A DNA stretch of 64,000 bases from a bacterium (GTDB lineage: Bacteria; Sumerlaeota; Sumerlaeia; SLMS01), in contig WGMQ01000011.1 of assembly GCA_016125005.1 (NCBI GenBank), forward strand, positions 54,583-118,582, read 5' to 3'. Every line of letters begins with the position of its first letter. The first letter of the stretch is position 1. Below are positions 41,809 to 51,699 of the stretch, in pieces. Made by a program: the position numbers and the translations under genes. The notes beneath the pieces are model-generated. The model was not told where the DNA came from and made no database searches. It saw only the letters and a list, made by a program, of their open reading frames with translations.

Positions 41809-42465
41809 ATGACCAAGCCAATACGGCAATCCCGCATCCGCTATGATGAAGGCTGCCTCGCAGCCCATGCGTTGAACCTGATCGGGGACCGCTGGGCGCT
41901 ACTGGTTGTGCGCGAGCTGGTGTTCGCGCCCAAGCGCTTCCAGATGATCCGGGCCGGCCTGCCGGGGGTCACGGCGAGCGTGCTGACCGGCCGCCTGGCG
42001 CAACTCGCGCAAGCGGGCGTGATCGATCACGACGAACGGCTCGGCATCTACGCGCTGACTGCGGCCGGGCGCGGCCTGTTTCCGGTCCTTGAAGCGCTCT
42101 GCCGCTGGGCTCTGACCGTACCGGGCCACGATCCTTCGCGGTTTATCAGCCCCTCGGCCCTGATGATCTCGATGGGGGTCAATCTGGTGGCCGATCTCGC
42201 AATAGGGCGAAAGGTGTCGGCCGGATTCGACTTTGGTGGCGAAGCATTCGAGATGCGCCTTGCCGAAGGAAAATTGCAGACAATCTCGGCAAGCAAACCC
42301 GAGGCGCCTTTCGTGCTTCGCGGGAATGGAAACACGCTGGCGGTGGCGGTCTATGGTGCGACGCCTCTACCGGTATTGATAACCCGGAGGATGGTGGATG
42401 CCGAAGGCGATACCGCTGCCGCCGAAGACTTTTTATCGCTGTTCAGGCTTGCGCCGCAGACCTGA
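41809..42465 (+). CDS. HxlR-family winged-helix regulator with C-terminal extension
   Basis: The protein has 218 residues. The N-terminal HxlR domain (about 10-100) shows YDEGCLAAHALNLIGDRWALLVVRELVFAPKRFQMIRAGLPGVTASVLTGRLAQLAQAGVI. The C-terminal 100 residues (FDFGGEAFEMRLAEGKLQTISASKPEAPFVLRGN) resemble an SCP2/sterol-carrier-like small domain, as in longer HxlR proteins. The Cys in YDEGC is the position that senses thiol stress in some HxlR members; whether it does so here is not known. It is divergent from the double DUF1428 gene and upstream of two SRPBCC genes. Confidence 0.88.
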   Translation: MTKPIRQSRIRYDEGCLAAHALNLIGDRWALLVVRELVFAPKRFQMIRAGLPGVTASVLTGRLAQLAQAGVIDHDERLGIYALTAAGRGLFPVLEALCRWALTVPGHDPSRFISPSALMISMGVNLVADLAIGRKVSAGFDFGGEAFEMRLAEGKLQTISASKPEAPFVLRGNGNTLAVAVYGATPLPVLITRRMVDAEGDTAAAEDFLSLFRLAPQT

Positions 42466-42556
42466 TCGCGGACTGGATGGAAAAAATCCACGGGCGTTGT
42501 CGGAACGCCGTGCGGCCGGACGTCTTCAAGACAGATGATCAAGAAAGGATGTCATC

Positions 42557-43000
42557 ATGCCCAACACTGTCCGTCTGCACCGCGTCATCGCCGCCAGGCC
42601 CGAGAAGGTCTATCGGGCGTTTCTGGAACCCGACGCCGTAGCCAGTTGGCTGCCGCCCTACGGGTTCCTCTGCACCGTCCATGAGTTGAAACCCGAGATC
42701 GGCGGCAAGCACAGGATGTCGTTCCGCAACTTCACCACCGGCGGCAGCCACTCATTCGGCGGCGAATATCTCGAACTGGTTCCCGGCGAGCGGCTCGTCT
42801 ACACCGACAGCTTCGACGACCCGAACCTGCCCGGCGAGATGAAGGTCACCGTAACGCTGAAGGCGGTTTCCGTCGGCACGGAAATGTCCGTCGTGCAGGA
42901 CGGCGTTCCCGACGTGATCCCGCTCGAGGCTTGCTATCTCGGTTGGCAGGACAGCCTGCGAAAGCTGGCGAAGCTCGTGGAGCCGGAGATCAACCAGTGA
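42557..43000 (+). CDS. SRPBCC-family (AHSA1-like) protein, copy 1
   Basis: This 147-residue protein has the AHSA1/START-like beginning TVRLHRVIAARPEKVYRAFLEPDAVASWLPPYGFLCTVHEL, the middle GGSHSFGGEYLELVPGERLVYTDSFDDPNLPGEMKVTVTLK and a C-terminal helix CYLGWQDSLRKLAKLVEPE. These proteins have a hydrophobic cavity and bind small ligands; many are uncharacterised. AAGAAAGGA precedes the ATG. It follows the HxlR gene and precedes a second SRPBCC gene by 49 bp. Confidence 0.88.
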   Translation: MPNTVRLHRVIAARPEKVYRAFLEPDAVASWLPPYGFLCTVHELKPEIGGKHRMSFRNFTTGGSHSFGGEYLELVPGERLVYTDSFDDPNLPGEMKVTVTLKAVSVGTEMSVVQDGVPDVIPLEACYLGWQDSLRKLAKLVEPEINQ

Positions 43001-43049
43001 TGCGACATCCCGCCAGGATGCCCAAGATTCAATCGAAGGACCTCATCCG

Positions 43050-43475
43050 ATGACAATTCAACCGATCACCGTCGAAACCACCGTCGAAGCACCTGTCGCA
43101 AAAGTCTGGGATGCCTACACCACCCCCGAACACATCATGCAGTGGAACACACCATCCGCAGATTGGCATACGCCTGCTGCGACGGTCGATCTGCGCGAGG
43201 GCGGCGCCTTTTCCTCCCGGATGGAGGCAAGGGACGCCAGCATGGGTTTTGACTTCGCCGGAACCTACACGAAGATCGTGGAACACAAGCTCATCGAATA
43301 CGATTTCGGCGATCGTCACGCCAAGGTGGAATTCACTCCCGAAGAAGACAGCGTGCGCGTGAGCGTCACCTTCGATCCGGAGACCGAGAACCCGATCGAG
43401 CAGCAGAGCGCCGGCTGGCAGGCGATCCTCGACAGCTTCAAACGCCATGTGGAGGCGCAACAGCCTGCTGCATGA
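43050..43475 (+). CDS. SRPBCC-family (AHSA1-like) protein, copy 2
   Basis: The 141-residue protein starts ITVETTVEAPVAKVWDAYTTPEHIMQWNTPSADWHTPAATVDLREGGAFSSRMEA and ends with the C-terminal helix QSAGWQAILDSFKRHVEA, in the AHSA1 subfamily. It is only distantly similar to copy 1. Ligand and function are unknown. It is the last gene of the accessory patch before the convergent kdpE gene. Confidence 0.88.
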   Translation: MTIQPITVETTVEAPVAKVWDAYTTPEHIMQWNTPSADWHTPAATVDLREGGAFSSRMEARDASMGFDFAGTYTKIVEHKLIEYDFGDRHAKVEFTPEEDSVRVSVTFDPETENPIEQQSAGWQAILDSFKRHVEAQQPAA

Positions 43476-43559
43476 TTCGGCCTCGGCCGATACAGGCGCT
43501 TCCGCGCGACGAAGATCAGGTCGCCTTGGGGGGTCCGGTAACGCACTTGCTTCGCAGCG

Positions 43560-44282
43560 TCATGCTGACCCGGTTGAGCGCGGCGCGAGGCCCGCAGCCT
43601 GATCCAGAAACCGGTAGCCTACGCCTGGTTCGTTCAGGATGAACCGCGGCGCGGCCGGGTCATCGCCAAGCTTGGCGCGAAGGCGGCCGATGAAGACGCG
43701 CAGATATTGGAGGTCGTGCTCATGTGCCGGACCCCACACGTCGGCAAGCAATTGTCGGTGGGTGACGATCCGGCCCGCGTTGCGGGCAAGCAGCGCGAGC
43801 AGGTCGAATTCCTTGCGGGTGAGCCTGACCGGAGCGCCTGCGAGGGCAACCTCGTGGCGTGCGAGATCGATGCTCAGGTCGCCACGAACGATCTCGGCCT
43901 CGGGTACCGTGCCTGATGCGCTGGACCGCAGCAGCGCTCTTACCCGCGCCATCAACTCAGCGATGCCGAAGGGTTTCACGACAAAATCGTTTGCGCCGGC
44001 GTCGAGCGCCGCCACCTTCTCCTCCTCGGCCTGCCGCACCGAAAGGACGAGGATCGGGACCTGCGACCATTCCCGGATGCGGGCGATCACCGCCTTGCCG
44101 TCCATGTCGGGCAGTCCGAGGTCGAGGATGACGAGATCGGGCTGCGCGGTCGCGGCCCTCGCGACGCCGGCCCTGCCGGTCGCCTCTTCGTCCAGGACGA
44201 ATCCCTGCGATTCCAGCGCGACGCGGAGGAATTTCCGGATTCCGGGGTCGTCCTCGACCAGAAGGATACGACCGGAGATCAT
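43560..44282 (-). CDS. kdpE: KdpE response regulator
   Basis: This 240-residue OmpR-family regulator has a receiver domain at 1-120 with the acidic pocket EDD (10-12), phospho-acceptor Asp54 in LVILDLGLPDMDG and Lys at about 106 in VKPFG. The DNA-binding winged helix covers about 135-230 (RLTRKEFDLLALLARNAGRIVTHRQLLADVWGPAHEHDLQYLRVFIGRLRAKL). The start overlaps the kdpD stop by 4 bp. It activates kdpFABC transcription under K+ limitation. Confidence 0.96.
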   Translation of the reverse strand: MISGRILLVEDDPGIRKFLRVALESQGFVLDEEATGRAGVARAATAQPDLVILDLGLPDMDGKAVIARIREWSQVPILVLSVRQAEEEKVAALDAGANDFVVKPFGIAELMARVRALLRSSASGTVPEAEIVRGDLSIDLARHEVALAGAPVRLTRKEFDLLALLARNAGRIVTHRQLLADVWGPAHEHDLQYLRVFIGRLRAKLGDDPAAPRFILNEPGVGYRFLDQAAGLAPRSTGSA

Positions 44283-46969
44283 ATGGCCTCGCCGGAAGCG
44301 CGCGGAATGGCCGGCAGGACAAGGACGATGCGCGTGCCGGTGCCGTCTGCCTTCGCCGCCTCCGCGCGGATCGATCCGCCATGCGCGTCGACAATGCCCT
44401 TGGCGATGGCGAGACCCAGGCCGGTGCCGCCGGGTTGGCCATCGCCCGCGCGCACGCGGAAGAACATGTCGAAGACATCCGCGCGGTCAGGCTCGGGTAT
44501 GCCCGGCCCCTCGTCGGCGACGGCAAGGATCGCGAACTCGCCGGTTGCATCGCCGGAGAGCGTCACCTGGGAGCCTGCGGGCGCGTATTTTGCGGCATTT
44601 TCCAGGATGTTCGTCACCACTTGCTCCAGCAGCACCGGATCGCCGGACACGTCCGGCAAGGAAGCCGGAAGCTCGCGAACGACGCGATGACCGGCGAGAT
44701 CACGGTCCAGTCGTCGCAATGCACGACCGACCACCTCGCGAAGATCCACCGGCTGGCGCGCGATCTTGAGCGCACCGTAGCCGAGCCGGGTCATGTCGAG
44801 AAGGTTCTGGACATAGCGGTTCAGCCGCTCGCCCTCATCGCGGATCGTCTCGGCCATGGCCTGCCTGCCTGCCGTACCGAGCGCCGTGTCCGCCTCCACG
44901 AGCGACGTCGCCGCGCCGATGATCGACACGAGCGGCGTCCTGAGGTCGTGGCTGACCGACGACAGCAGGGCGGCGCGCAGGCTTTCGGTTTCCGCCAGGA
45001 GGCGGGATTGCTCCATGTCGGAGGCAAGCTTCGTGCGTTCGATGGCGAGGCCGACCTGGTCGACAAGCGAATCGAGCAGCCGCCGCTCTTCCGCTGTAAT
45101 GTAGTGTCGCGTCCCGAACTGGACGCCAAGCAGGCCGTAGATCCGGCCTGCGCTCTCCATCGGCAGGAACAGCCAGGTCGCCGACGGCAGGGTCTGGGAC
45201 GACCACCCGGCCGGTTCGCGCTTCTCCCAGGCCCACTCGGCGGCTCCGCGGTCGCGCGGCTCCAACTGGTCCTCGGGCGGCATGCCGCCGACGATCGCAA
45301 GCAGCCCGGAAGCGTCGGGCATCAGGATCATCGAGGAACACCGCATCGTCGAAGCGACATGCGTCACCGCCGCCCACACCACGTCGTCGAGCGAGGCGAC
45401 GCTTGCGACCTTGCGGGAGAAATCGAAGAGGTTCGCCGTACGTTTGGCGATGGCGCGTTGCGCGCGGACCTGGTCGCGCAGTCGTGCGGCGAGGTTGCCG
45501 GTGACGATCGCAACCAGAAGAAACAGGAACAGGGTGAGGACCTGGTCCTGGCTCGCGATCTCGAAGGTAAAGAACGGCTCGGTCAGGAAGAAGTTGTAGC
45601 TGAGGAACGCTGCGCCGCTGGCGAAGATCGACGGCCAGAGGCCGAAACGCGCTGCGATGCCCAATACCGCGACCAGGAAGAAGAGCGACAGGCTTTCGAC
45701 CGGGAACAGGCGGTTCACGAAGATCGCGACGGCCGTCGCGGCGGCGACGGCGGCAGCCGACCAGAGATAGGCCTTCGGATCGCGTTCGGGGACGAGTACC
45801 GCGCCGCGAATGGCAGCCTTTCGCGCCTCGCCCGGATCGGCGGAGATGATCGTCACCTCGAAGTCCTCGGCCTTGCGGACGATCTCCTCGGCGACCGTCT
45901 CGCGCGTGAACCACGCCGTGAACAGGCGCGGCCGCGGACGACCGATGACGATCCGCGAGACGTTGCGGCTGCGCGCGAAGGCGAGGATCTCGTTGGCGAC
46001 ATGGCTCTCGGCATTGATGGTGGCGATATCGGCGCCAAGACTTTCCGCCAGCCGCAATGTCTCGGCGATCGCGTCCTTGGCCGTGTCCGGCAGGTGCTCC
46101 GATTGCGGCGTTGCAACGCTTGCCGCGATCCAGTCCGTTCGCGAGCGCTCGGCCATGCGTCTTGCGGCCCGCACCAGCGTCTTGGAGACCGGCGCCTCGT
46201 TGACACAGACAAGCACGCGGTCCTGCGCAGGCCACGGCCCGGGGATCGCATGGCTCCTCATGTGGGCCACCATTTCGGCGTCGACCCTGTCGGCGGCGAC
46301 CCGCATGGCGAGTTCGCGCAGCGCCGTCAGGTTGCCCTTGGAAAAGAAGTTCTGGATGGCGCGCGCGATCTGCTCGGGGACATAGACTTTGCCCTGCCGC
46401 AGCCGCTCGATCAGTTCCTCAGGCGGAAGGTCGATGAGCTCGATATCGTCGGCGAGTTCCAGCACCTTGTCCGGCACGGTTTCGCGCACCTTCACGCGGA
46501 CGATGCGGGCGACGACGTCGTTGAGGCTTTCGAGGTGCTGGATGTTGAGGGTCGAATAGACGTCGATGCCGGCGGCGAGCATTTCCTCGACGTCCTGCCA
46601 CCGCTTGGCATGACGACTGCCGGGAACATTCGTATGGGCGAGTTCATCGACCAGGGCAAGGCGCGGCCGTCGCGCGAGCAGCCCGTCGAGATCCATCTCA
46701 GCGAGCGGCCGACCGCCATAGGCGATCTGCGTCCGCGGCAGGATCTCGAGGCCGGCGACCAACCGTTCGGTCTCGGACCGGCCATGGGTCTCGACCACCC
46801 CGATCACCACGTCGACGCCATCGGCCTTGCGCCTCTGGGCCGCTTCCAGCATGGCGTAGGTCTTGCCGACGCCTGGGGCTGCGCCGAGGAAAATCTTCAG
46901 CCGCCCGCGTCCTTCCTTGTTCGCTTCCGCGAGAAGGGCTTCAGGCTCGGGACGGCTGTCCTTCTGCAT
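44279..46969 (-). CDS. kdpD: KdpD sensor histidine kinase
   Basis: This is an 896-residue kinase from ATG 46969 (MQKDSRPEPEALL), the family start; the track start 47026 adds an atypical leader that runs into an inverted repeat. The N-terminal KdpD domain contains Walker A GAAPGVGKTYAML (about 29-41). A USP-like domain follows (about 230-370), then four membrane segments around 400-500, a GAF-like region, the phospho-acceptor SSVSHDLRTPLVSIIG and the ATP lid GTGLGLAIAKGIVDAHGG near the C-terminus. It senses K+/turgor and phosphorylates KdpE. Confidence 0.95.
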   Translation of the reverse strand: MQKDSRPEPEALLAEANKEGRGRLKIFLGAAPGVGKTYAMLEAAQRRKADGVDVVIGVVETHGRSETERLVAGLEILPRTQIAYGGRPLAEMDLDGLLARRPRLALVDELAHTNVPGSRHAKRWQDVEEMLAAGIDVYSTLNIQHLESLNDVVARIVRVKVRETVPDKVLELADDIELIDLPPEELIERLRQGKVYVPEQIARAIQNFFSKGNLTALRELAMRVAADRVDAEMVAHMRSHAIPGPWPAQDRVLVCVNEAPVSKTLVRAARRMAERSRTDWIAASVATPQSEHLPDTAKDAIAETLRLAESLGADIATINAESHVANEILAFARSRNVSRIVIGRPRPRLFTAWFTRETVAEEIVRKAEDFEVTIISADPGEARKAAIRGAVLVPERDPKAYLWSAAAVAAATAVAIFVNRLFPVESLSLFFLVAVLGIAARFGLWPSIFASGAAFLSYNFFLTEPFFTFEIASQDQVLTLFLFLLVAIVTGNLAARLRDQVRAQRAIAKRTANLFDFSRKVASVASLDDVVWAAVTHVASTMRCSSMILMPDASGLLAIVGGMPPEDQLEPRDRGAAEWAWEKREPAGWSSQTLPSATWLFLPMESAGRIYGLLGVQFGTRHYITAEERRLLDSLVDQVGLAIERTKLASDMEQSRLLAETESLRAALLSSVSHDLRTPLVSIIGAATSLVEADTALGTAGRQAMAETIRDEGERLNRYVQNLLDMTRLGYGALKIARQPVDLREVVGRALRRLDRDLAGHRVVRELPASLPDVSGDPVLLEQVVTNILENAAKYAPAGSQVTLSGDATGEFAILAVADEGPGIPEPDRADVFDMFFRVRAGDGQPGGTGLGLAIAKGIVDAHGGSIRAEAAKADGTGTRIVLVLPAIPRASGEAI

Positions 46970-46987
46970 GGTCACTGGTGGTCCGAT

Positions 46988-47130
46988 TCTGACATTTGCA
47001 TCCCGTTTCAGCCGCCTTGCGAGCAAATGTCAGAGTCTCGAAGACCACCAGCCGATCAATGAATCCAGTGGAATTTTCGGATTTGGCATTTGAGCGATGG
47101 GGCTGCGGCAAGCCGAACTCAAATGTCAAA
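46988..47130. repeat. Two inverted repeats sharing a CATTTG half-site between kdpC and kdpD
   Basis: In the 170-bp gap, TCTGACATTTGC (46988-46999) pairs perfectly with GCAAATGTCAGA (47023-47034). About 50 bp further, TTTGGCATTTGAGC (47082-47095) pairs with ACTCAAATGTCAAA (47117-47130) with two mismatches. All four arms contain a T(T/C)TGRCATTTG-like half-site, alternately oriented, and within each pair the arms start 35 bp apart. They may be protein-binding sites or mRNA hairpins separating kdpFABC from kdpDE expression. The gap is longer than usual for this junction. Confidence 0.7.
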
Positions 47131-47139
47131 TTCACGCCA

Positions 47140-47721
47140 CTAGCGCGGTGTCCGCCCGAAGCGCTCGTCGAGCGCGAGGTTGAGGGCCAGCACGTTGACG
47201 CGCCGCTCGCCGAGGAGGCCGAAGGTTCGGCCTTCGACTGCCATCTCGACGACCCTGCGCACGGCCGCCGGATCGATGCCGCGGGCCATGGCTACCCGGT
47301 CAACCTGGATCAGCGCTGCCTCGGGCGAGATGTGCGGATCGAGGCCGGAACCGGAAGCGGTGACGAGATCGACCGGTACACGGGCGCCTCCATTCTCGGC
47401 GCTGACGCGGCCCGCGTCCGCCGTCACGCGCTCGATCAGCGCCCTGGAGGTCGGCCCGAGATTGCTGCCGCCGGTCGAGGACGCATCGTAGCCGTCGCTC
47501 CCTGCCGCAGAGGGGCGGCCGTGGAAATAGGTCGCGCCGGTGAAGGATTGGCCGACGAGCGTCGACCCGATGACGGCGCCGTTCCGCTCGATCAGGCTGC
47601 CGTTGGCTTGCGCCGGAAACAGCGCCTGCGCCGCACCGGTCATCGCCAGGGGATAGGCGAAGCCGGTCAGCACGGTAAAGAGCGCGATCATCGCGACGGC
47701 GGGTCTGAGTTCGGAAAGCAT
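47140..47721 (-). CDS. kdpC: KdpC, K+-transporting ATPase subunit C
   Basis: The 193-residue protein has one N-terminal membrane segment ([29 protein letters not shown], about 8-36), the family segment [18 protein letters not shown] (about 54-71), NLGPTS and [25 protein letters not shown] (about 121-145). This is a standard KdpC that assembles with KdpA/KdpB and is proposed to aid ATP binding. It lies 9 bp after kdpB. Confidence 0.96.
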   Translation of the reverse strand: MLSELRPAVAMIALFTVLTGFAYPLAMTGAAQALFPAQANGSLIERNGAVIGSTLVGQSFTGATYFHGRPSAAGSDGYDASSTGGSNLGPTSRALIERVTADAGRVSAENGGARVPVDLVTASGSGLDPHISPEAALIQVDRVAMARGIDPAAVRRVVEMAVEGRTFGLLGERRVNVLALNLALDERFGRTPR

Positions 47722-47730
47722 GGGATCACC

Positions 47731-49767
47731 TCACACGATGCCGGCGGCGTTGACAATCATGTCGATCGCCTTGATGCCGATGAAGGGGACGATCAGGCCG
47801 CCAAGGCCGTAGATCAGGAGATTGCGGCGCAACAGGCTCGCCGCTGTCGCGGGCTTGTACGCCACGCCGCGCAGCGCCAGCGGGATCAGCGCGATGATGA
47901 TCAGCGCGTTGAAGATCACCGCCGACAGGATCGCGCTGCCGGGGCTGGCGAGCCGCATGATGTTGAGCGCGTCGAGAGCCGGATAGGCCGCCACGAACAG
48001 GGCCGGAAGGATCGCAAAATATTTCGCCACGTCGTTGGCGATCGAGAAGGTCGTCAGCGAGCCGCGGGAAATCAGGAGCTGCTTGCCGACGAGCACGATC
48101 TCGATCAGCTTCGTCGGGTCCGAGTCGAGGTCGATGAGGTTGCCGGCTTCCCTGGCCGCCGGCGTACCGGTGTTCATGGCAACGCCCACATCGGCCTGCG
48201 CCAGCGCGGGCGCGTCGTTCGATCCGTCCCCGCACATGGCGACGAGCTTTCCCTCGGCCTGTTCCTTGCGGATCAACTCCAGTTTTCGTTCCGGCGTCGC
48301 CTCGGCGAGGAAATCATCGACCCCGGCCTCGGCTGCGATTGCAGCTGCAGTCAACGGGTTGTCGCCGGTGATCATCACCGTGCGCACCCCCATCCGGCGC
48401 AGTTCCGCGAAGCGCTCGCGAATGCCGGGCTTCACGATGTCCTTGAGATGGACCACGCCCAGCACCTGCTTGTCGCGGGCGACGAGAAGCGGGGTGCCGC
48501 CCGACTTGGCGATGCGCTCGACGATGGCGCGCAACTCCGGCGTGCCCGGCATGCCGCACCAGGAGAGGATCGAGTCGGACGCGCCCTTGCGAAGCTGCGT
48601 CCCGTCCGTGAGGTCCGCGCCCGACACGCGGGTGTTTGCGGAAAACGCGATCGCCTTCGCCACCTTGTCGGTGCCGGCGGGCACGCGGCCGATCTGCCGG
48701 CGCGCGAAGTCGACGATGGAGCGGCCCTCCGGCGTCTCGTCGGAGAGAGAGGCGAGAAGCGATGCCTCGGCAAGTTCCCGGGCGCTGACGCCAGGCAGCG
48801 GCTCGAAAGCGTCCGCCATTCGGGCACCGAAGGTGATCGTGCCGGTCTTGTCCAGAAGCAGAACGTCGACGTCGCCGGCGGCTTCCACGGCGCGACCGGA
48901 CTTGGCGATCACATTTGCCTTCACCAGCCTGTCCATGCCGGCGATGCCGATCGCCGAGAGGAGCCCGCCGATCGTCGTGGGGATCAACGTCACCAGCAGC
49001 GCGACGAGGAACACGACGGGGATCTGCGTGCCGGAATAGGCGGTGAAGGGCCGCAGCGTGACGACGACGATCAGGAAGATGATCGTCATGCCCGTGAGCA
49101 GGATGTTGAGCGCGATCTCGTTCGGGGTTTTCTGGCGCTCGGCGCCCTCGACCATCGCGATCATGCGGTCGAGGAAGCTCTCTCCCGGCTTCGCCGTGAT
49201 GCGTATCCTGATCCAGTCGGAGACCACCCGCGTGCCGCCGGTGACTGCAGACCGGTCTCCGCCGGCCTCGCGGATCACCGGCGCGGATTCGCCCGTGATC
49301 GCGCTCTCGTCCACCGAGGCAATGCCCTCGACGATCTCGCCGTCGGCGGGCACGATGTCGTTGACCTCGACCAGCACCAGGTCGCCCGGCTTCAGTCCGC
49401 TACTTGAAACAACCTCGTGGCTCGTCGCGCCGGGGCTGGCGAGCCTCTTGGCCGGCGTCTCGGTCTGCGTGGCGCGCAGGCTGTCAGCGCGGGCCCTGCC
49501 GCGGCCTTCCGCAACGGCCTCGGCAAAATTCGCGAAATAGACCGTGAACCAGAGCCAGGCTGCGATCTGCCCGGTCAGGGCGAGGTCTTGGCCGCTCGTG
49601 ACGAGATCGCGCAGGAAGATGAGCGTGGACAGGGCCGCGACGATCTCGGTGACGAACATCACCGGGTTCTTCGCCATGATCCTGGGGTCGAGCTTGGCGA
49701 AGGCGGCCCTGAACGCGGGTCGGGTTACCCGCCAGTCGAAAAGGGAAGTGTCTTGTTGCTTGCGCAT
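47731..49767 (-). CDS. kdpB: KdpB, K+-transporting P-type ATPase catalytic subunit
   Basis: This 678-residue P-type ATPase has the phosphorylation motif DKTGTITFG (about 304-312), TGES (about 157-160), nucleotide-binding KGAS and the hinge [22 protein letters not shown] (about 510-531). Membrane helices are at about 34-85, 215-270 and 570-675. The length and order match the family. It couples ATP hydrolysis to K+ entry through KdpA. It starts 26 bp after the kdpA stop. Confidence 0.97.
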   Translation of the reverse strand: MRKQQDTSLFDWRVTRPAFRAAFAKLDPRIMAKNPVMFVTEIVAALSTLIFLRDLVTSGQDLALTGQIAAWLWFTVYFANFAEAVAEGRGRARADSLRATQTETPAKRLASPGATSHEVVSSSGLKPGDLVLVEVNDIVPADGEIVEGIASVDESAITGESAPVIREAGGDRSAVTGGTRVVSDWIRIRITAKPGESFLDRMIAMVEGAERQKTPNEIALNILLTGMTIIFLIVVVTLRPFTAYSGTQIPVVFLVALLVTLIPTTIGGLLSAIGIAGMDRLVKANVIAKSGRAVEAAGDVDVLLLDKTGTITFGARMADAFEPLPGVSARELAEASLLASLSDETPEGRSIVDFARRQIGRVPAGTDKVAKAIAFSANTRVSGADLTDGTQLRKGASDSILSWCGMPGTPELRAIVERIAKSGGTPLLVARDKQVLGVVHLKDIVKPGIRERFAELRRMGVRTVMITGDNPLTAAAIAAEAGVDDFLAEATPERKLELIRKEQAEGKLVAMCGDGSNDAPALAQADVGVAMNTGTPAAREAGNLIDLDSDPTKLIEIVLVGKQLLISRGSLTTFSIANDVAKYFAILPALFVAAYPALDALNIMRLASPGSAILSAVIFNALIIIALIPLALRGVAYKPATAASLLRRNLLIYGLGGLIVPFIGIKAIDMIVNAAGIV

Positions 49768-49792
49768 GGGGATCTCCCGGAAGGCTTCTTGA

Positions 49793-51499
49793 TCAGAAGG
49801 TTTGCCCGGCCAGCATCGAGACGTGCTCGGCGATCGGCCCCAGCGCCAGGGCCGGGAAGAAAGTGAGCCCGCCGAGGATGAGGATCACGGCGACCAGGAG
49901 CGTGACGAAGAGCGGGCCGTGGGTCGGGAAAGTGCCACTGGACGCAGGCGCCGACTTCTTGGCGGCCAGCGAGCCTGCGACAGCGAGCATCGGCACGATA
50001 TAGACGAAGCGCCCGAGCAGCATCGCGATGCCCTGCATCGTGTTGTGATAGGGCACGTTGGCGCCGAAGCCGGCGAAGGCCGAGCCGTTGTTCCCGGTCG
50101 CCGAGGAATAGGCGTACAGAATCTCCGACAGACCGTGCGGGCCGGCGTCCTGGACCGAGGCCAGCGCGATCGGGAGAACCGCCGCAAGCGCGCCGAGACC
50201 CAGCACGCCTACCGGCATGACGAGGAACGCGATCACGGAGAGCTTGACCTCGCGCGCCTCAATCTTCTTGCCGAGATATTCCGGCGTGCGGCCCACCATG
50301 AGCCCGGCGAGGAACACCGTCAGCACCACGAAGGACAGCATGCCGTAGAAACCGGAACCGACGCCGCCGAAAACGACCTCGCCGACCTGCATCAGGAGCA
50401 TCGGGGCGAGCGCGCCGAGCGGCGTGAACGAGTCGTGCATGGAATTGACCGAGCCGTTCGAGGCCGCGGTCGTGGCGATGGCCCAGAGCGCGGAATTGCC
50501 GACGCCGAAGCGGACCTCCTTGCCTTCCATGTTGCCTGCCGGCTGTTCGACGGGAAGCCGCGCGAATGCCGGATTGCCTCCAACCTCGGAGCCGTAGGTC
50601 AGTGCCAGCGCGCCGAGGAAAAGGATGCCCATTGCCGCGAAGATCGCGACGCCCTGACGCATGTCGCGAACCATGCGGCCGAACATTGAGCAGAAGGCGG
50701 CCGGGATCAGCAGGATGGCGACCATCTCGGCGAAGTTGGAAAGCGGCGTCGGGTTCTCGTAGGGCACCGACGAGTTGGCGTTCCAGAAGCCGCCGCCATT
50801 CGTTCCGAGCTGCTTGATCGCGATCTGCGAGGCGGCCGGACCCTGCGCGATTACCTGCTGCGCGCCTTCCACCGTCGTTGCCGTCACCGACGCCAGGAAG
50901 TTCTGCGGCACGCCCTGCCAGACGAGGAAGAGCGTCATGAGTATGGAGAGCGGGAGCAGCACGTAGAGGATGCTGCGGGTCAGGTCGACCCAGAAATTGC
51001 CGATCGCCTTCTGCTCGCGGGCGAAGAAGCCGCGGATGATTGCCGCGCAGACCGCCATGCCGACGCCTGCCGAGACGAAGTTCTGAACTGCAAGCCCCGC
51101 CATCTGGCTGAAATACGACATGGTCGTCTCGCCGCCATATGCCTGCCAGTTGGTGTTGGTGACGAAGGAGACCGCCGTGTTGAAGGCAAGGTCCGGAGCG
51201 AGCGGCCCGAAGCCTTGCGGATTGAGCGGCAGCAGATGCTGAAGACGCAGCGTCGCGTAGAGGAACCCGAAGGATCCGAGGCTGAAGGCAAGCACGCAAA
51301 GCGAATACCGCGTCCAGTGCTGGCCGTGGTCGGCCCTGCTGCCTGCGAGCGCATGGATGGCGCGCTCGACTGGAGCGAGCACCGGCGACGCGAAGGTAGC
51401 GCCGCCTTCGTAGACCCGCGCGAGATAGAGCCCGAGCGGCCAGGCGAGCCCGGTCACGACCGCGGCATAGACGATGAACTGGAGGATGTCGGGTGCCAT
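49793..51499 (-). CDS. kdpA: KdpA, K+-translocating subunit
   Basis: This 568-residue, ten-helix membrane protein has the four K+-selectivity-filter-like loops: [14 protein letters not shown] (about 110-123), [17 protein letters not shown] (about 227-243), [11 protein letters not shown]-type and [18 protein letters not shown] (about 470-487). The length is typical (about 560). The first gene of the structural set after kdpF, it is read on the minus strand. Confidence 0.97.
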   Translation of the reverse strand: MAPDILQFIVYAAVVTGLAWPLGLYLARVYEGGATFASPVLAPVERAIHALAGSRADHGQHWTRYSLCVLAFSLGSFGFLYATLRLQHLLPLNPQGFGPLAPDLAFNTAVSFVTNTNWQAYGGETTMSYFSQMAGLAVQNFVSAGVGMAVCAAIIRGFFAREQKAIGNFWVDLTRSILYVLLPLSILMTLFLVWQGVPQNFLASVTATTVEGAQQVIAQGPAASQIAIKQLGTNGGGFWNANSSVPYENPTPLSNFAEMVAILLIPAAFCSMFGRMVRDMRQGVAIFAAMGILFLGALALTYGSEVGGNPAFARLPVEQPAGNMEGKEVRFGVGNSALWAIATTAASNGSVNSMHDSFTPLGALAPMLLMQVGEVVFGGVGSGFYGMLSFVVLTVFLAGLMVGRTPEYLGKKIEAREVKLSVIAFLVMPVGVLGLGALAAVLPIALASVQDAGPHGLSEILYAYSSATGNNGSAFAGFGANVPYHNTMQGIAMLLGRFVYIVPMLAVAGSLAAKKSAPASSGTFPTHGPLFVTLLVAVILILGGLTFFPALALGPIAEHVSMLAGQTF

Positions 51500-51520
51500 G
51501 AGCGATGTCCTTGCCGCGCC

Positions 51521-51607
51521 TCAGAACCGTTCCGGCCGGGCGAGCGCGTAGAGCAGATAGACGAAGAGAAGGACGGCAACGCCGCCTGCGATGAGGTCGA
51601 ACGCCAT
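51521..51607 (-). CDS. kdpF: KdpF, small K+-ATPase subunit
   Basis: The 28-residue single-span protein begins MAFDLIAGGVAVLLF and ends YALARPERF, the classical KdpF ending. It is too short for the ORF track. It stabilises the KdpABC complex in the membrane. It sits 21 bp before kdpA and directly follows the other tiny membrane ORF. Confidence 0.9.
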   Translation of the reverse strand: MAFDLIAGGVAVLLFVYLLYALARPERF

Positions 51608-51615
51608 GGCGCGCC

Positions 51616-51699
51616 TCAAATTCGTTCGAGCAGGCGAACGGATGCCGCCGCGCCGAGGAAGAAGCCGGCGGCAAGGGCGATATAGAGAAGGTCGAGCAT
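51616..51699 (-). CDS. Tiny single-span membrane ORF upstream of kdpF
   Basis: This 27-residue ORF from ATG 51699 (MLDLLYIALAAGFFLGAA, ending in RLLERI) overlaps no other gene and ends 8 bp before the kdpF start. I recall similar 25-30-residue ORFs with an acidic-aromatic start and a helix ending in R/D-R-L before kdpF in other Proteobacteria, usually unannotated. It may be an additional small subunit or a leader peptide. The upstream 51700-51988 gap shows no further gene. Confidence 0.6.
   Translation of the reverse strand: MLDLLYIALAAGFFLGAAASVRLLERI

Noticed and set aside
44381-47062. 893-aa plus-strand ORF
   Set aside because: Entirely antisense to kdpD, low-complexity Arg/Asp/His-rich translation with no motifs; typical shadow in high-GC DNA.
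46996-49407. 803-aa plus-strand ORF
   Set aside because: Antisense to kdpB/kdpC; no recognisable domains.
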